Assembly (NCBI GenBank): GCA_045538835.1
Contig: JAZQEF010000002.1
Location: forward strand, 1 to 64,000
Direction: 5' to 3'
DNA length: 64,000 bases
From: RGIG6165 sp045538835
GTDB taxonomy: Bacteria; Bacillota; Clostridia; Oscillospirales; Feifaniaceae
Part shown: piece after piece, positions 35,598 through 46,390 of the stretch
Layout: each line of letters begins with the position of its first letter
How positions within the stretch are numbered: position 1 is the stretch's first letter
The notes under the pieces: generated by a model
What the model was told of the DNA's origin: nothing
Database searches by the model: none
The model's input: the letters and a program-made list of their open reading frames with translations, nothing else
Made by a program: the position numbers and the translations under genes

Positions 35598-36365
35598 ATT
35601 ATATCTTTCGATATTTATGCATTTTCCTGTTTTGGCATCAATGTCGATCAAAACACCGTTCATTTCACAATCCCCCATTGCCGAATTGAAACGTGTGGGC
35701 ATTCTTGTGGTAAAACGATATATGACATCCTCTTTCTTGACGCCGAGGATAGAATCTATAACACCCGTCATACCTGCATCGGTTATAAATCCCGTATGTC
35801 CCGGAAGTAACTTTTCATCTGCCGTCTGCACATGGGTATGCGTTCCCACGACCGCAGACACCTTGCCGCTGACATACTCGGCAAGCGCACGTTTTTCACT
35901 CGTCGCCTCGGCATGAAAATCGATTATTATATTATGTGTTTCTGCTTCCAGTTTTTCTATAAGTCTGTCCGCCGTTTTAAACGGACAATCAAATGAATCT
36001 AGCATGTATGTTCCAAGCATACTAATGACAGCAAGTTTTTCGCCCTTGTCTGTAGTATAGATACAGTAGCCGCAGCCGGGCACATCTGTCGGATAGTTCG
36101 CCGGACGCAGCAGATATTCGTGTTCATCGATATATGAATATATCTCTTTTCTTCTAAAAGAGTGGTTTCCGCCTGTTATTATATCTACGCCGGCCGAGAA
36201 AAGCCTGTCAGCAGAAAACGGAAGTATACCGTTCCCGTCAGCCGAATTTTCGCCGTTTGCGATGACAACATCGGCAGAGCATTCTTTCCTTATATTCCAG
36301 AGATTGTCCAGCAGGAAGTTAGTTCCCGCCCCTGAAACTACATCTCCGATAAAAAGTATTCTCAT
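35580..36365 (-). CDS. YmdB family metallophosphoesterase
   Basis: 261 residues. YmdB-type enzymes hydrolyse cyclic nucleotides and affect RNA decay and biofilm decisions in Bacillus; the precise substrate here is unknown. Dinuclear metal ligands are visible: MRILFIGDVVSGAG, VIANGENSADGNGI, ITGGNHSFRRKE, DFHAEATSEK and VVGTHTHVQTADE, all in canonical order. AAAGG precedes the ATG. It is convergent with birA and overlaps it by 4 bp. Confidence 0.93.
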   Translation of the reverse strand: MRILFIGDVVSGAGTNFLLDNLWNIRKECSADVVIANGENSADGNGILPFSADRLFSAGVDIITGGNHSFRRKEIYSYIDEHEYLLRPANYPTDVPGCGYCIYTTDKGEKLAVISMLGTYMLDSFDCPFKTADRLIEKLEAETHNIIIDFHAEATSEKRALAEYVSGKVSAVVGTHTHVQTADEKLLPGHTGFITDAGMTGVIDSILGVKKEDVIYRFTTRMPTRFNSAMGDCEMNGVLIDIDAKTGKCINIERYNKKQSD

Positions 36366-36443
36366 AGTATAAACCTTTCTGATATTGCTAATAATATTGT
36401 AGCACGAAAAGAAAAAAAATCTATACTTTTTTTACATTTTCTA

Positions 36444-36472
36444 TTGACAACCCTATCCCTGAGTGGTATCAT
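36444..36472 (+). promoter_or_regulatory. Promoter of the tRNA cluster
   Basis: TTGACA (36444-36449), 17-bp spacer, TATCAT (36467-36472), about 32 bp before the first tRNA. Confidence 0.85.
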
Positions 36473-36503
36473 ATAAAAGCGCTCTGAAAAAGAGTCAAGA
36501 TAT

Positions 36504-36579
36504 GCACCTTTAGCTCAGTTGGTAGAGCAACTGACTCTTAATCAGTGGGTCCAGGGTTCGAGTCCCTGAAGGTGTACCA
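36504..36579 (+). tRNA. tRNA-Lys (CTT)
   Basis: A 76-nt cloverleaf with encoded CCA. Acceptor GCACCTT/AAGGTGT (G-U at the first pair), D arm GCTCAGTTGGTAGAGC, anticodon loop CTCTTAA between ACTGA and TCAGT, T arm CAGGG-TTCGAGT-CCCTG. Confidence 0.95.
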
Positions 36580-36598
36580 AATCGCCAAGGCGATTTTT
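36579..36598 (+). terminator. Terminator-like hairpin after tRNA-Lys
   Basis: AAATCGC-CAAG-GCGATTT followed by T residues begins at the CCA end of tRNA-Lys. It could give partial termination or a processing site within the tRNA cluster. Confidence 0.5.
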
Positions 36599-36665
36599 CA
36601 TAACTTATCCAAGGGCTTTTCCTTGATGAGTAAACTGTAATAAGGTGTGTATGCCGCACCAATAT

Positions 36666-36740
36666 GGCCCGTTGGTCAAGCGGTTAAGACGCCGGCCTCT
36701 CACGCCTGAAACAGGGGTTCGATTCCCCTACGGGTCACCA
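36666..36740 (+). tRNA. tRNA-Glu (CTC) with an anticodon-stem mismatch
   Basis: 75 nt with encoded CCA. Acceptor GGCCCGT/ACGGGTC, D arm GTCAAGCGGTTAAGAC, anticodon loop CTCTCAC giving anticodon CTC. The anticodon stem is CCGGC against GCCTG, so the second pair is a C-U mismatch; the usual partner would be GCCGG. T arm AGGGG-TTCGATT-CCCCT is intact. Confidence 0.9.
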
Positions 36741-36746
36741 ATATAT

Positions 36747-36822
36747 TCCTCAATAGCTCAGTCGGTAGAGCATGCGGCTGTTAACCGCAGGGTCGTTGGT
36801 TCGAGTCCAACTTGGGGAGCCA
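36747..36822 (+). tRNA. tRNA-Asn (GTT)
   Basis: 76 nt with encoded CCA. Acceptor TCCTCAA/TTGGGGA (one T-G wobble), D arm GCTCAGTCGGTAGAGC, anticodon stem TGCGG/CCGCA with loop CTGTTAA, T arm GTTGG-TTCGAGT-CCAAC. Confidence 0.95.
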
Positions 36823-36823
36823 T

Positions 36824-36860
36824 AAAAAAAGACAGATTTTTTCCGAAATCTGTCTTTTTT
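36824..36860 (+). terminator. Terminator of the tRNA cluster
   Basis: AAAAAAAGACAGATTT, loop TTTCCG, AAATCTGTCTTTTTT, directly after the CCA of tRNA-Asn. Confidence 0.92.
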
Positions 36861-37040
36861 AGTTAAATTCGCCTGACAGCGAGCTAAATATGCTTTCCGC
36901 ACGCTAAATTACTTCGTAGCTAAATTGACCTTACGGTCAGCTAAAATGCGAATTTAATTTAGCTACTCCAAAGGAGTTATTTAGCTATTGCGGAGCAATA
37001 ATTCCGCTTTGCAACTTGTTGCAAAATTCAGCTAAAACTA
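36861..37040. repeat. Array of mini-hairpins separated by AGCTAAAT linkers
   Basis: No gene is seen here. The linker AGCTAAAT or a close variant occurs at 36861, 36882, 36902, 36918, 36939 and 37030, and in inverted form ATTTAGCT at 36957 and 36979. Between the linkers sit short perfect palindromes: TCGC-CTGACA-GCGA, TGC-TTTCC-GCA, TAC-TTC-GTA, TGACC-TTAC-GGTCA, ACTCC-AAA-GGAGT, ATTGC-GGA-GCAAT and TTGCAAC-TT-GTTGCAA. The linkers are constant while each hairpin differs. It lies between two terminators. I do not recognise this repeat as a named family. Confidence 0.75.
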
Positions 37041-37090
37041 AAATATTTCTATACTTCTTATTTTTATTCCCAAATTCGAGTTAAGTCAAA

Positions 37091-37120
37091 AAAAGATCAA
37101 GTTGATTAACTTGATCTTTT
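37091..37120 (-). terminator. Terminator after the SGNH hydrolase gene
   Basis: AAAAGATCAAGTT (37091-37103), GATT loop, AACTTGATCTTTT (37108-37120): a 13-bp stem, 35 bp after the stop on the minus strand. Confidence 0.88.
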
Positions 37121-37154
37121 GTCATATTTCTATGCTTATCGTAAAATCAAATTT

Positions 37155-38237
37155 CTATTTTGTCAAATTCATAATTTTTGCAACTACAGCACCAATTTTG
37201 TCTGCCATTCGCATAAATCCAATATCATTGGGGTGAGTTCCGTCACTGGTGCAGGATTCATAAAACTCTCCCTCAAACAAAGTGTGCCCATCAATGAAAT
37301 AAACATTGTTGTCTCCCGCAGCCAGTGCCTTTTCATACGACGTTCTTATAACTTCTCTTCTTACATCAAATTTATCCCTGATATGATGGTTTATATTAGC
37401 AATACAGTTCGAAATCATTACATAGGGAATATCTGGTTGCTTTTCTCTGATTATTTCATAAAACTGATAATGCGTATTTTCAAGATGCTCTACATTTGGT
37501 GCGTTATAGTCATAGTCACACACAAAAACACTCATAGGAAGCGTTGCAATATACTCAGCAAACTCCCTTTCCCCTTTGGCATTTCCTGCAAAACCAAGAT
37601 TTATGTAATCAATATTGTATTTCTGCGAAATAAAATTCTGATACGTATTCCCGGGTCTTCCTGCTGCCGCCCCGTGAGTAATAGATGGGCCATAGAAAAC
37701 AACCGGTTTTTCGTTTACATACTTCTTACCTTTACCAAATCTATAACCTTTTTTAATACCAATATACATCGTTTTCACTTCAGCAAAATGAGGCAAATTG
37801 ATAGTATAAAAGCCCATTTCCCCATCTTTTCGGGTATAGCCTGTAAAGTATGCAGACTTTCCGTCAAAATCATCAGTTTGACGATATGCTGCAATAAAAT
37901 TGTCCTGCGACCCATCAAATTCATACAGATCAAAACCGTATGCGATCAGATGATTACATACAGTTGGTATATATCCGTCTCTGTATTCAGCCTTTATTGA
38001 GACAAAAGGTGAATCAGTTGAAAACAGAATACGTCCGCCTGCTCCTAGTCCACTCTGCCCAAGAACTCCTGTACTAATTTTTTCTGCAACCGAAACAGGA
38101 ATTCTTTGTGTCAAAATTTCATCCGTAGCAAAAACACCGTAAATATCAACGTTTTCAGAGGAAACTTCGTACCAATCCGTTGGTCTTTTTTCCTTAAATT
38201 TTTCAAGCATATTGGGATCATGAACCTTTCCCGGCAT
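37155..38237 (-). CDS. Two-domain SGNH/GDSL hydrolase, probable carbohydrate esterase
   Basis: 360 residues. An N-terminal beta-rich domain (about 1-165) of the kind found before SGNH esterases is followed by the hydrolase domain. Block I with the Ser nucleophile is VVFYGPSITHGAA, block II is NLGFAGNAKGE, block III is DYDYNAPN, and block V with the Asp/His pair is TSDGTHPNDIGFMRMADKIG. There is no signal peptide, so it acts in the cytoplasm. Likely removal of acetyl or other acyl groups from imported sugars; the substrate is not readable. GGGGAGTG precedes the ATG. Confidence 0.85.
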   Translation of the reverse strand: MPGKVHDPNMLEKFKEKRPTDWYEVSSENVDIYGVFATDEILTQRIPVSVAEKISTGVLGQSGLGAGGRILFSTDSPFVSIKAEYRDGYIPTVCNHLIAYGFDLYEFDGSQDNFIAAYRQTDDFDGKSAYFTGYTRKDGEMGFYTINLPHFAEVKTMYIGIKKGYRFGKGKKYVNEKPVVFYGPSITHGAAAGRPGNTYQNFISQKYNIDYINLGFAGNAKGEREFAEYIATLPMSVFVCDYDYNAPNVEHLENTHYQFYEIIREKQPDIPYVMISNCIANINHHIRDKFDVRREVIRTSYEKALAAGDNNVYFIDGHTLFEGEFYESCTSDGTHPNDIGFMRMADKIGAVVAKIMNLTK

Positions 38238-38273
38238 ACTTTCACTCCCCTATCTATAATCATTCAGTCCTTT

Positions 38274-38302
38274 ATTATACATTATCGCTTTCCGTTTGTA
38301 AA
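38274..38302 (-). promoter_or_regulatory. Promoter of the SGNH hydrolase gene
   Basis: Minus strand: TTTACA (38302-38297), 17 bp, TATAAT (38279-38274). Confidence 0.7.
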
Positions 38303-38337
38303 TAAAAATAGTTCTGTTTTTCTATGTAAAAATACAA

Positions 38338-38366
38338 TTTGCATATTATTGTTTTTGATATATAAT
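38338..38366 (+). promoter_or_regulatory. Promoter of the AEC transporter gene
   Basis: TTTGCA (38338-38343), 17 bp, TATAAT (38361-38366). The -35 is weak and the -10 perfect. Confidence 0.6.
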
Positions 38367-38397
38367 ATCAAAGTTCGTGTGAAAGAGAGGTATTATT

Positions 38398-39354
38398 ATG
38401 GTTGCAGATTTAATTTTTTCCGCTAATGTGGTTGTCCCTATTTTTCTGCTTATTATGCTTGGTTATGCATTGACGCGTCTTAAACTGTGGGATACCCACT
38501 TTTTAAAAATCGCCAATGACGTATGCTTCAAGTGTCTTTTGCCCGTGCTATTATTTTACAACGTAGCCACTGCCAATATTTTTGAAGTATTTAACAGTCG
38601 TCTGGTACTTTACGTATGTATATGCGCCTGCTTATTATGCGCACTGTTATTTCTTATAGTTCCTTTATTTGTAAAGGACCCCAAACGTCGCGGTGTAATG
38701 ATTCAAGGAACATTCCGTTCCAACTTCCTGTTATTCGGCGTGCCGCTTGGACTCAGCATCGGCGGTACGGAAGGCTCGGTTTTGGCGGCAGTAGTTGCTT
38801 CATTCTATGTACCGGTTATAAATATGCTTTCGGTTATTTCGCTCTATGCATTCAGCGATGCCGAAAATAAAAACTTAAAATCTGCAATACTAGGCATTTT
38901 TAAAAATCCTTTGATTATCGGCGGCGTTTCGGGCTTACTTTTTTCTTTAATTCGTAATTACATTGGTTTTGAAATTCCCGTTATAATAGATACTACTTTA
39001 TTTAACATAAAATCTGCTGCAACCCCCATTGCTTTTCTGGTTCTGGGCGGTGATTTGAAGTTTAACAATATGCTTTGCAACGTGAAATTCTCTCTTTTAT
39101 CAGTACTGGGTAAAACCGTGATGATTCCTGTTATTATGCTCAGCATATCCGCATTGCTCGGCTTTAACAAACTTGAAATGGCGATTTTGGTTGCAGTCTT
39201 TGCAACCCCCAATGCCGTATCAAGTTACGCTATGGCAAGAAATTACGAGGCCGATTACGAGCTCGCAGGCGAAATCATTACTCTTGGTACAATGCTTTCC
39301 GTTTTTACCATGTTTATTTTCATTACAGTCACAAAAGCATTTGGGTGGATTTAA
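38398..39354 (+). CDS. AEC family (auxin efflux carrier-like) membrane transporter
   Basis: 318 residues with about ten membrane spans. Family signatures include PIFLLIMLGYALTRLKLW at the N-terminus, a central FRSNFLLFGVPLGLSIGG, AATPIAFLVLGGDLKF, and the C-terminal FATPNAVSSYAMARNY motif. AEC carriers in bacteria move carboxylates such as malate, or amino acids; the substrate here is unknown. AGAGAGG precedes the ATG. Divergent from one SGNH hydrolase and 61 bp upstream of another in the same direction. Confidence 0.9.
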   Translation: MVADLIFSANVVVPIFLLIMLGYALTRLKLWDTHFLKIANDVCFKCLLPVLLFYNVATANIFEVFNSRLVLYVCICACLLCALLFLIVPLFVKDPKRRGVMIQGTFRSNFLLFGVPLGLSIGGTEGSVLAAVVASFYVPVINMLSVISLYAFSDAENKNLKSAILGIFKNPLIIGGVSGLLFSLIRNYIGFEIPVIIDTTLFNIKSAATPIAFLVLGGDLKFNNMLCNVKFSLLSVLGKTVMIPVIMLSISALLGFNKLEMAILVAVFATPNAVSSYAMARNYEADYELAGEIITLGTMLSVFTMFIFITVTKAFGWI

Positions 39355-39415
39355 TGGTTGATTTTTTATTTTAATAGTGTATAATCAATTTATATTGTAA
39401 TAGGAGTTGTTAATT

Positions 39416-40042
39416 ATGGGTTATGTTGAAGAAGGTAAATCAAATATAGGTTTTTTATGCAGTGACGATAAAGCCAATGTTTTTTTAATCGGTGATTCAA
39501 TCAGAATAGGCTACTGCAAAGTAGTGGAAGAGTTGCTGTCGGAAAAAGCCAAAGTGTTTTATTCCGATAAAAATTGCAGGAACACGCAATATGTTATCAC
39601 CAAATTAAACAGATGGCGCAACAAGTTTGACTGTCCGGAAAAAGTTAACGTAGTGTTTATAAACTGCGGACATTGGGATATTGCACACTGGTGTGGTGCA
39701 GATTTTTCTTTAACAAGCAAGGACGAATATGCCAAAAACTTAGGTCTTATTTTCGAGTTGTTAAATAAACTTTTCGTAAATGCAAAAATCGTTTTCGCTA
39801 CTACAACACCTATGAATCCTCAGGGAATTGTTGGTGTAAATCCCCGAAGCAACGGGGAAATTGATGCTTACAACCGTATTGCCGTAGAAAAATGCAAAGA
39901 ATTCGGAATTGACGTTGTGGACCTTAATGCTTTTAGCAGAGATTGGGACGAAAGTTATTTCGCAGATTACTGTCATTTCACACCTGATGCTTTTGCAAAG
40001 CTTGGCGCAGAAGTTGCATCAAAAATAGAAAATTACATATAA
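39416..40042 (+). CDS. Single-domain SGNH hydrolase
   Basis: 208 residues from the ATG at 39416, which has AGGAGTT 9 nt upstream; an in-frame TTG at 39407 overlaps that site and is rejected. Block I with Ser is NVFLIGDSIRIGY, block III is VVFINCGHWDIAH (the usual GxND is replaced), and block V is YFADYCHFTPDAFAKLG, giving Asp and His. Not a close copy of the SGNH enzyme at 37155. Probably transcribed with the AEC transporter. Substrate unknown. Confidence 0.83.
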   Translation: MGYVEEGKSNIGFLCSDDKANVFLIGDSIRIGYCKVVEELLSEKAKVFYSDKNCRNTQYVITKLNRWRNKFDCPEKVNVVFINCGHWDIAHWCGADFSLTSKDEYAKNLGLIFELLNKLFVNAKIVFATTTPMNPQGIVGVNPRSNGEIDAYNRIAVEKCKEFGIDVVDLNAFSRDWDESYFADYCHFTPDAFAKLGAEVASKIENYI

Positions 40043-40044
40043 CA

Positions 40045-40076
40045 AAAAAGTCAGGTGCTCTTGCACCTGACTTTTT
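40045..40076. terminator. Bidirectional terminator between the SGNH gene and lacZ
   Basis: AAAAAGTCAGGTGC (40045-40058), TCTT loop, GCACCTGACTTTTT (40063-40076): a 14-bp perfect stem between convergent genes. Confidence 0.92.
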
Positions 40077-40077
40077 C

Positions 40078-43103
<3,026 letters not shown>

Positions 43104-43111
<8 letters not shown>

Positions 43112-43132
43112 ATGTTACATAAATGCAGTAAA
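43104..43132 (-). promoter_or_regulatory. Promoter of lacZ
   Basis: Minus strand: TTTACT (43132-43127), 17 bp, TATAAT (43109-43104). Its -10 shares four bases with the -10 of the AraC promoter, so the two polymerases would exclude each other. Confidence 0.6.
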
Positions 43133-43178
43133 TATGAAATTAAGCAAAAAATATAAAATTTCTACACAGGTGAGTATT

Positions 43179-43967
43179 ATGCAGAACACAAATTTTTCAG
43201 GTTCAATATCCGATTTGCTTCCTATAAATCTGACAACTGCAGGTGTAAAACACGTTCAGGAGGCTCGACAGCGTCCGAAAGGTGCCCACTTTCATCACAT
43301 TTTCTATGTTGAGAAGGGAGAAGGTCTTTTTAAAACCCCTGAAAAAACCATGATAATAAAAGAAGGCACAGCTCTTTTTATCCGTAAAAACTGTCCTATC
43401 AGTTACACTAAAAACTGTGATATTTTTCAGACCGCATGGGCAACCTTTGAAGGTGCATATGCCGAAAGCATACTGACGTATTTTGATGCCGGCGACTTAG
43501 AAATTCTGCAAAGCAAAAATATTTATCCGCTCATTTCAGAATGTCAAAAGCAGATGCAGAGAGGTGCTTCCCCTGCTCAACTCTCTGCTCTTGTTTATCA
43601 TCTTATCATCACGTTTTTTACGGAACTGCGCCGCAAAGACCAGTCACCCGCCCTTCTACTTGCAAAGCGGTATATAGAGGATAATTATTCTTCCGATATG
43701 TCTGTAAGTGACGTTTCTTCAGCAACAGGTATTTCATCATCACTGCTCTTTCGCCTTTTCCACAATGAAGAGCATATGACACCCGTAGAGTATATCCGTA
43801 GCATACGTATAAAAAAAGCACAGATGCTTCTTATCTCAACACCTAAAATGAAAATCTCCGATATTGCGACAGCCTGCGGATTTGCAGATGTGGCATACTT
43901 TTGCAAAGTCTTTCGTGAGCAGACAGGAATTACACCAAAAGTTTACCAGAACCGCTTTTCTATATGA
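43179..43967 (+). CDS. AraC family transcriptional regulator
   Basis: 262 residues from the ATG at 43179, which has AGGTGAG 4 nt upstream; an ATG at 43134 has no ribosome site. An N-terminal cupin-like sensor (about 10-130; HFHHIFYVEKGEGLFKT) precedes a C-terminal double HTH (about 160-262) with SVSDVSSATGISSSLLFRLF and ISDIATACGFADVAYFCKVF. The divergent position next to lacZ suggests it controls the GH2 gene in response to a sugar. Confidence 0.92.
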   Translation: MQNTNFSGSISDLLPINLTTAGVKHVQEARQRPKGAHFHHIFYVEKGEGLFKTPEKTMIIKEGTALFIRKNCPISYTKNCDIFQTAWATFEGAYAESILTYFDAGDLEILQSKNIYPLISECQKQMQRGASPAQLSALVYHLIITFFTELRRKDQSPALLLAKRYIEDNYSSDMSVSDVSSATGISSSLLFRLFHNEEHMTPVEYIRSIRIKKAQMLLISTPKMKISDIATACGFADVAYFCKVFREQTGITPKVYQNRFSI

Positions 43968-43984
43968 TTTTGTCGCATTTTGTC

Positions 43985-44013
43985 TTGTCATTCATATTTT
44001 TTTATGTTATTAT
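43985..44013 (+). promoter_or_regulatory. Promoter of the DUF975 gene
   Basis: TTGTCA (43985-43990), 17-bp spacer, TATTAT (44008-44013). Confidence 0.6.
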
Positions 44014-44047
44014 CCATTGGTATGCATAATATAAAGGGGTAAATAAT

Positions 44048-44836
44048 ATGACAAGGGCTCAGATAAAAAAAGAGGCCAAAGTACAGATTAAAAACAAAAT
44101 AGGCATATTCTTTGTTATAACACTTATCACGACTGCAATAGTTGAGGCTGCTGCGGTACTGTTTTCACTTATTCCGCTTGATCTTCCCGAAAACATAATG
44201 AAATATATCCCTGTCGGTCTTGATAAGATAATACACCTCGAGGCGGGCGAATATTTTGAAGTGATTTTAGAAGAACTCACTCACTTTTCACCCATTCACA
44301 AACTGTGTGAAGTGCTAACCAACGCAGGTGTTTACATTCTTGAAATAAGTGAAATAGGTGAGATTTTTTCTCACTACCTTATTCTTCCTATAATAAATCT
44401 CGGTATTTACAGGGTGTATCTTAATAATATTGACGGAATTCCCCCCAAACTCAAAAATGCGTTTACGGGATTTGCAGACTGGTGGAAAGCAATCAAAGTT
44501 AATTTCCTTATGAATTTCTTTACTATTCTCTGGTCTCTGCTGCTAGTTTTTCCCGGTATCATAAAGCATCTTTCCTATTCGATGTCACTTTATGTCCTTG
44601 CAGAAAACAAAGATATGACTGCAAGAGAATGCATGAACAGATCAAAAGCCATTACGAAAGGCCGTTTAAAAGAACTTTTTCTGTTTGAACTTTCTTTTGT
44701 AGGCTGGCATCTTTTGGGTGTTCTCACTATGGGAATAGGTTATATATGGATAAGACCGTATATTTCCGCTTCCATTGCAAACCATTACAGAGAACTCGTA
44801 GAAGATTACCAAGAAAAGAGCGAATCTGAAAACTAA
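44048..44836 (+). CDS. DUF975 family membrane protein
   Basis: 262 residues, about five to six membrane spans. The family start MTRAQIKKEAK and the C-terminal FPGIIKHLSYSMSLYVLAEN and MNRSKAITKGRLKELFLFELSF segments are typical of DUF975. Function unknown; an integral membrane role is all that can be said. AAAGGGG precedes the ATG, a terminator follows, and it appears to be transcribed alone. Confidence 0.85.
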   Translation: MTRAQIKKEAKVQIKNKIGIFFVITLITTAIVEAAAVLFSLIPLDLPENIMKYIPVGLDKIIHLEAGEYFEVILEELTHFSPIHKLCEVLTNAGVYILEISEIGEIFSHYLILPIINLGIYRVYLNNIDGIPPKLKNAFTGFADWWKAIKVNFLMNFFTILWSLLLVFPGIIKHLSYSMSLYVLAENKDMTARECMNRSKAITKGRLKELFLFELSFVGWHLLGVLTMGIGYIWIRPYISASIANHYRELVEDYQEKSESEN

Positions 44837-44842
44837 GTTTCT

Positions 44843-44868
44843 AAAAGCAAGCGCCGCGCTTGCTTTTT
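44843..44868 (+). terminator. Terminator of the DUF975 gene
   Basis: AAAAGCAAGCG, CCG loop, CGCTTGCTTTTT. Confidence 0.88.
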
Positions 44869-44923
44869 ATATGCATTTATGACATAATAACAAAAGCAAC
44901 CATTATAAATACAGGAGATAATT

Positions 44924-46279
44924 ATGGAACAGAAAAGAAGCAGTTTTTCGGGTAAAATCGGCTTTGTACTTGCAGCCGCGGGTTCAGCGGTAGGACTTGG
45001 CAACATATGGCGTTTCCCCTATCTTGCAGCCAAATACGGCGGAGGCATATTCCTTTTAGTATATATCATTCTTGCCCTTACTTTCGGTTTTGCTCTTATG
45101 ACGGCTGAGATCGCTATCGGCAGAAAGACGGGACTCAGCACCATAGGCGCATTCAATAGCCTTGATAAAAGATTTACATTTGTCGGCTATCTCGGCGCGC
45201 TCGTACCTATGATCATTCTGCCCTACTATTCTGTTATAGGCGGTTGGGTAATAAAATACCTTTATGTATTTACTGTCGGTCAGGGCAGTGCTACTGCCGC
45301 AGACACTTACTTTAAGACTTTCTCGGGTTCGACATTTGAACCTCTGGGCTGGTTTTTATTATACCTTGCGCTTACGGCGATAATCGTACTTTTGGGTGTC
45401 GAAAAGGGTATCGAAAAAGTCAGCAAAGTGATGATGCCTATACTTATCGTGATCACATTCGGCATCGCGATATACACACTCTTCCTTCCCGGTGCGATGG
45501 ACGGTCTGCGTTACTATATCACCCCCAATTTTGCAGATTTCTCGGTAACGACCGTTCTTGCAGCAATGGGTCAGTTATTCTATTCGATGTCCATTGCAAT
45601 GGGAATAATGATAACCTACGGTTCATATATGAAGAAGGATGTAAATCTTGTTTCTTCAGTAAAACAGATAGAGCTCTTCGATACAGGTATCGCATTTCTT
45701 TCAGGTCTTATGATAGTTCCTGCGGTATTTGCATTCTCGGGAGGTGACAAGTCTGCTCTTCAGGCAGGTCCCAGCCTTATGTTCAAAACACTTCCCAAAG
45801 TGTTTGACGGAATGCCTGCAGGCGGTTTTGTAGGCGCAGCATTCTTCCTTCTCGTGCTTTTTGCAGCGCTCACATCATCTATTTCACTTATGGAAACTGT
45901 CGTTTCCGTATGTCAGGACAAGTTTAAATGGAACAGAAAACTCTCCTGCCTTGCAGTTTTTGCAGTTGTTATCGCATTTGGTGTCCCCTCATCTCTCGGA
46001 AAAGGCGTATGGAGCAACGTAAAACTTCTCGGTATGGACTTTCTTGATTTCTTTGATTTCATCAGCAACAGTGTCATTATGCCTATCGTTGCACTTGTCA
46101 CAAGCATATTTGTGGGATATGTGATCAAGCCGAAAACGATTATTGAAGAAGTTGAAGTGTCAGCTAACTTCAAAAACAAAAAACTTTTTACAACAGTCAT
46201 CAAATACATCGCTCCCGTATGTATAGTTCTTATACTTGTTTCTTCAATTCTTAGTGCATTCAAAATATTCGAAATATAA
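44924..46279 (+). CDS. Sodium-dependent transporter, neurotransmitter:sodium symporter (NSS) family
   Basis: 451 residues with 11-12 membrane spans. The NSS signature is clear at the start: KIGFVLAAAGSAVGLGNIW followed by RFPYLAAKYGGG, with the unwound TM1 segment that binds Na+ and substrate. TM6 (LFYSMSIAMGIMITYGSY) and TM8 (LFAALTSSISLMET) are also recognisable. Bacterial NSS proteins usually import amino acids; the substrate cannot be read. AGGAGA precedes the ATG and a terminator follows. Confidence 0.93.
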   Translation: MEQKRSSFSGKIGFVLAAAGSAVGLGNIWRFPYLAAKYGGGIFLLVYIILALTFGFALMTAEIAIGRKTGLSTIGAFNSLDKRFTFVGYLGALVPMIILPYYSVIGGWVIKYLYVFTVGQGSATAADTYFKTFSGSTFEPLGWFLLYLALTAIIVLLGVEKGIEKVSKVMMPILIVITFGIAIYTLFLPGAMDGLRYYITPNFADFSVTTVLAAMGQLFYSMSIAMGIMITYGSYMKKDVNLVSSVKQIELFDTGIAFLSGLMIVPAVFAFSGGDKSALQAGPSLMFKTLPKVFDGMPAGGFVGAAFFLLVLFAALTSSISLMETVVSVCQDKFKWNRKLSCLAVFAVVIAFGVPSSLGKGVWSNVKLLGMDFLDFFDFISNSVIMPIVALVTSIFVGYVIKPKTIIEEVEVSANFKNKKLFTTVIKYIAPVCIVLILVSSILSAFKIFEI

Positions 46280-46313
46280 AAAGAGGCGGTTTTTCTAAAA
46301 AACCGTCTCTTTC
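46278..46313 (+). terminator. Terminator of the NSS transporter gene
   Basis: AAAGAGGCGGTTTTT, CTA loop, AAAAACCGTCTCTTT with one G-U pair, starting at the stop codon. Confidence 0.85.
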
Positions 46314-46316
46314 TTC

Positions 46317-46345
46317 TTGATAATATGATTTTGTTGTACTATAAT
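46317..46345 (+). promoter_or_regulatory. Promoter of the SLC13-like permease gene
   Basis: TTGATA (46317-46322), 17-bp spacer, TATAAT (46340-46345). Confidence 0.75.
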
Positions 46346-46390
46346 ACCTAATCGGTGTCGAAAAATCTGTATATTACCAAGGATAATATT

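Noticed and set aside
36861..37040. Mini-hairpin region as a CRISPR array
   Set aside because: The constant unit is only 8 bp, it changes orientation, the variable parts are themselves palindromes, and no cas gene is present.
37119..38000. 293-codon plus-strand frame opposite the SGNH hydrolase
   Set aside because: No ribosome site, low-quality composition rich in Cys, Ile and Phe, and the minus strand carries clear SGNH motifs and its own promoter.
46355..46390. GTG start for the SLC13-like permease
   Set aside because: It lies within a few bases of the predicted transcription start and has no ribosome site; the ATG at 46391 has AAGGATA.
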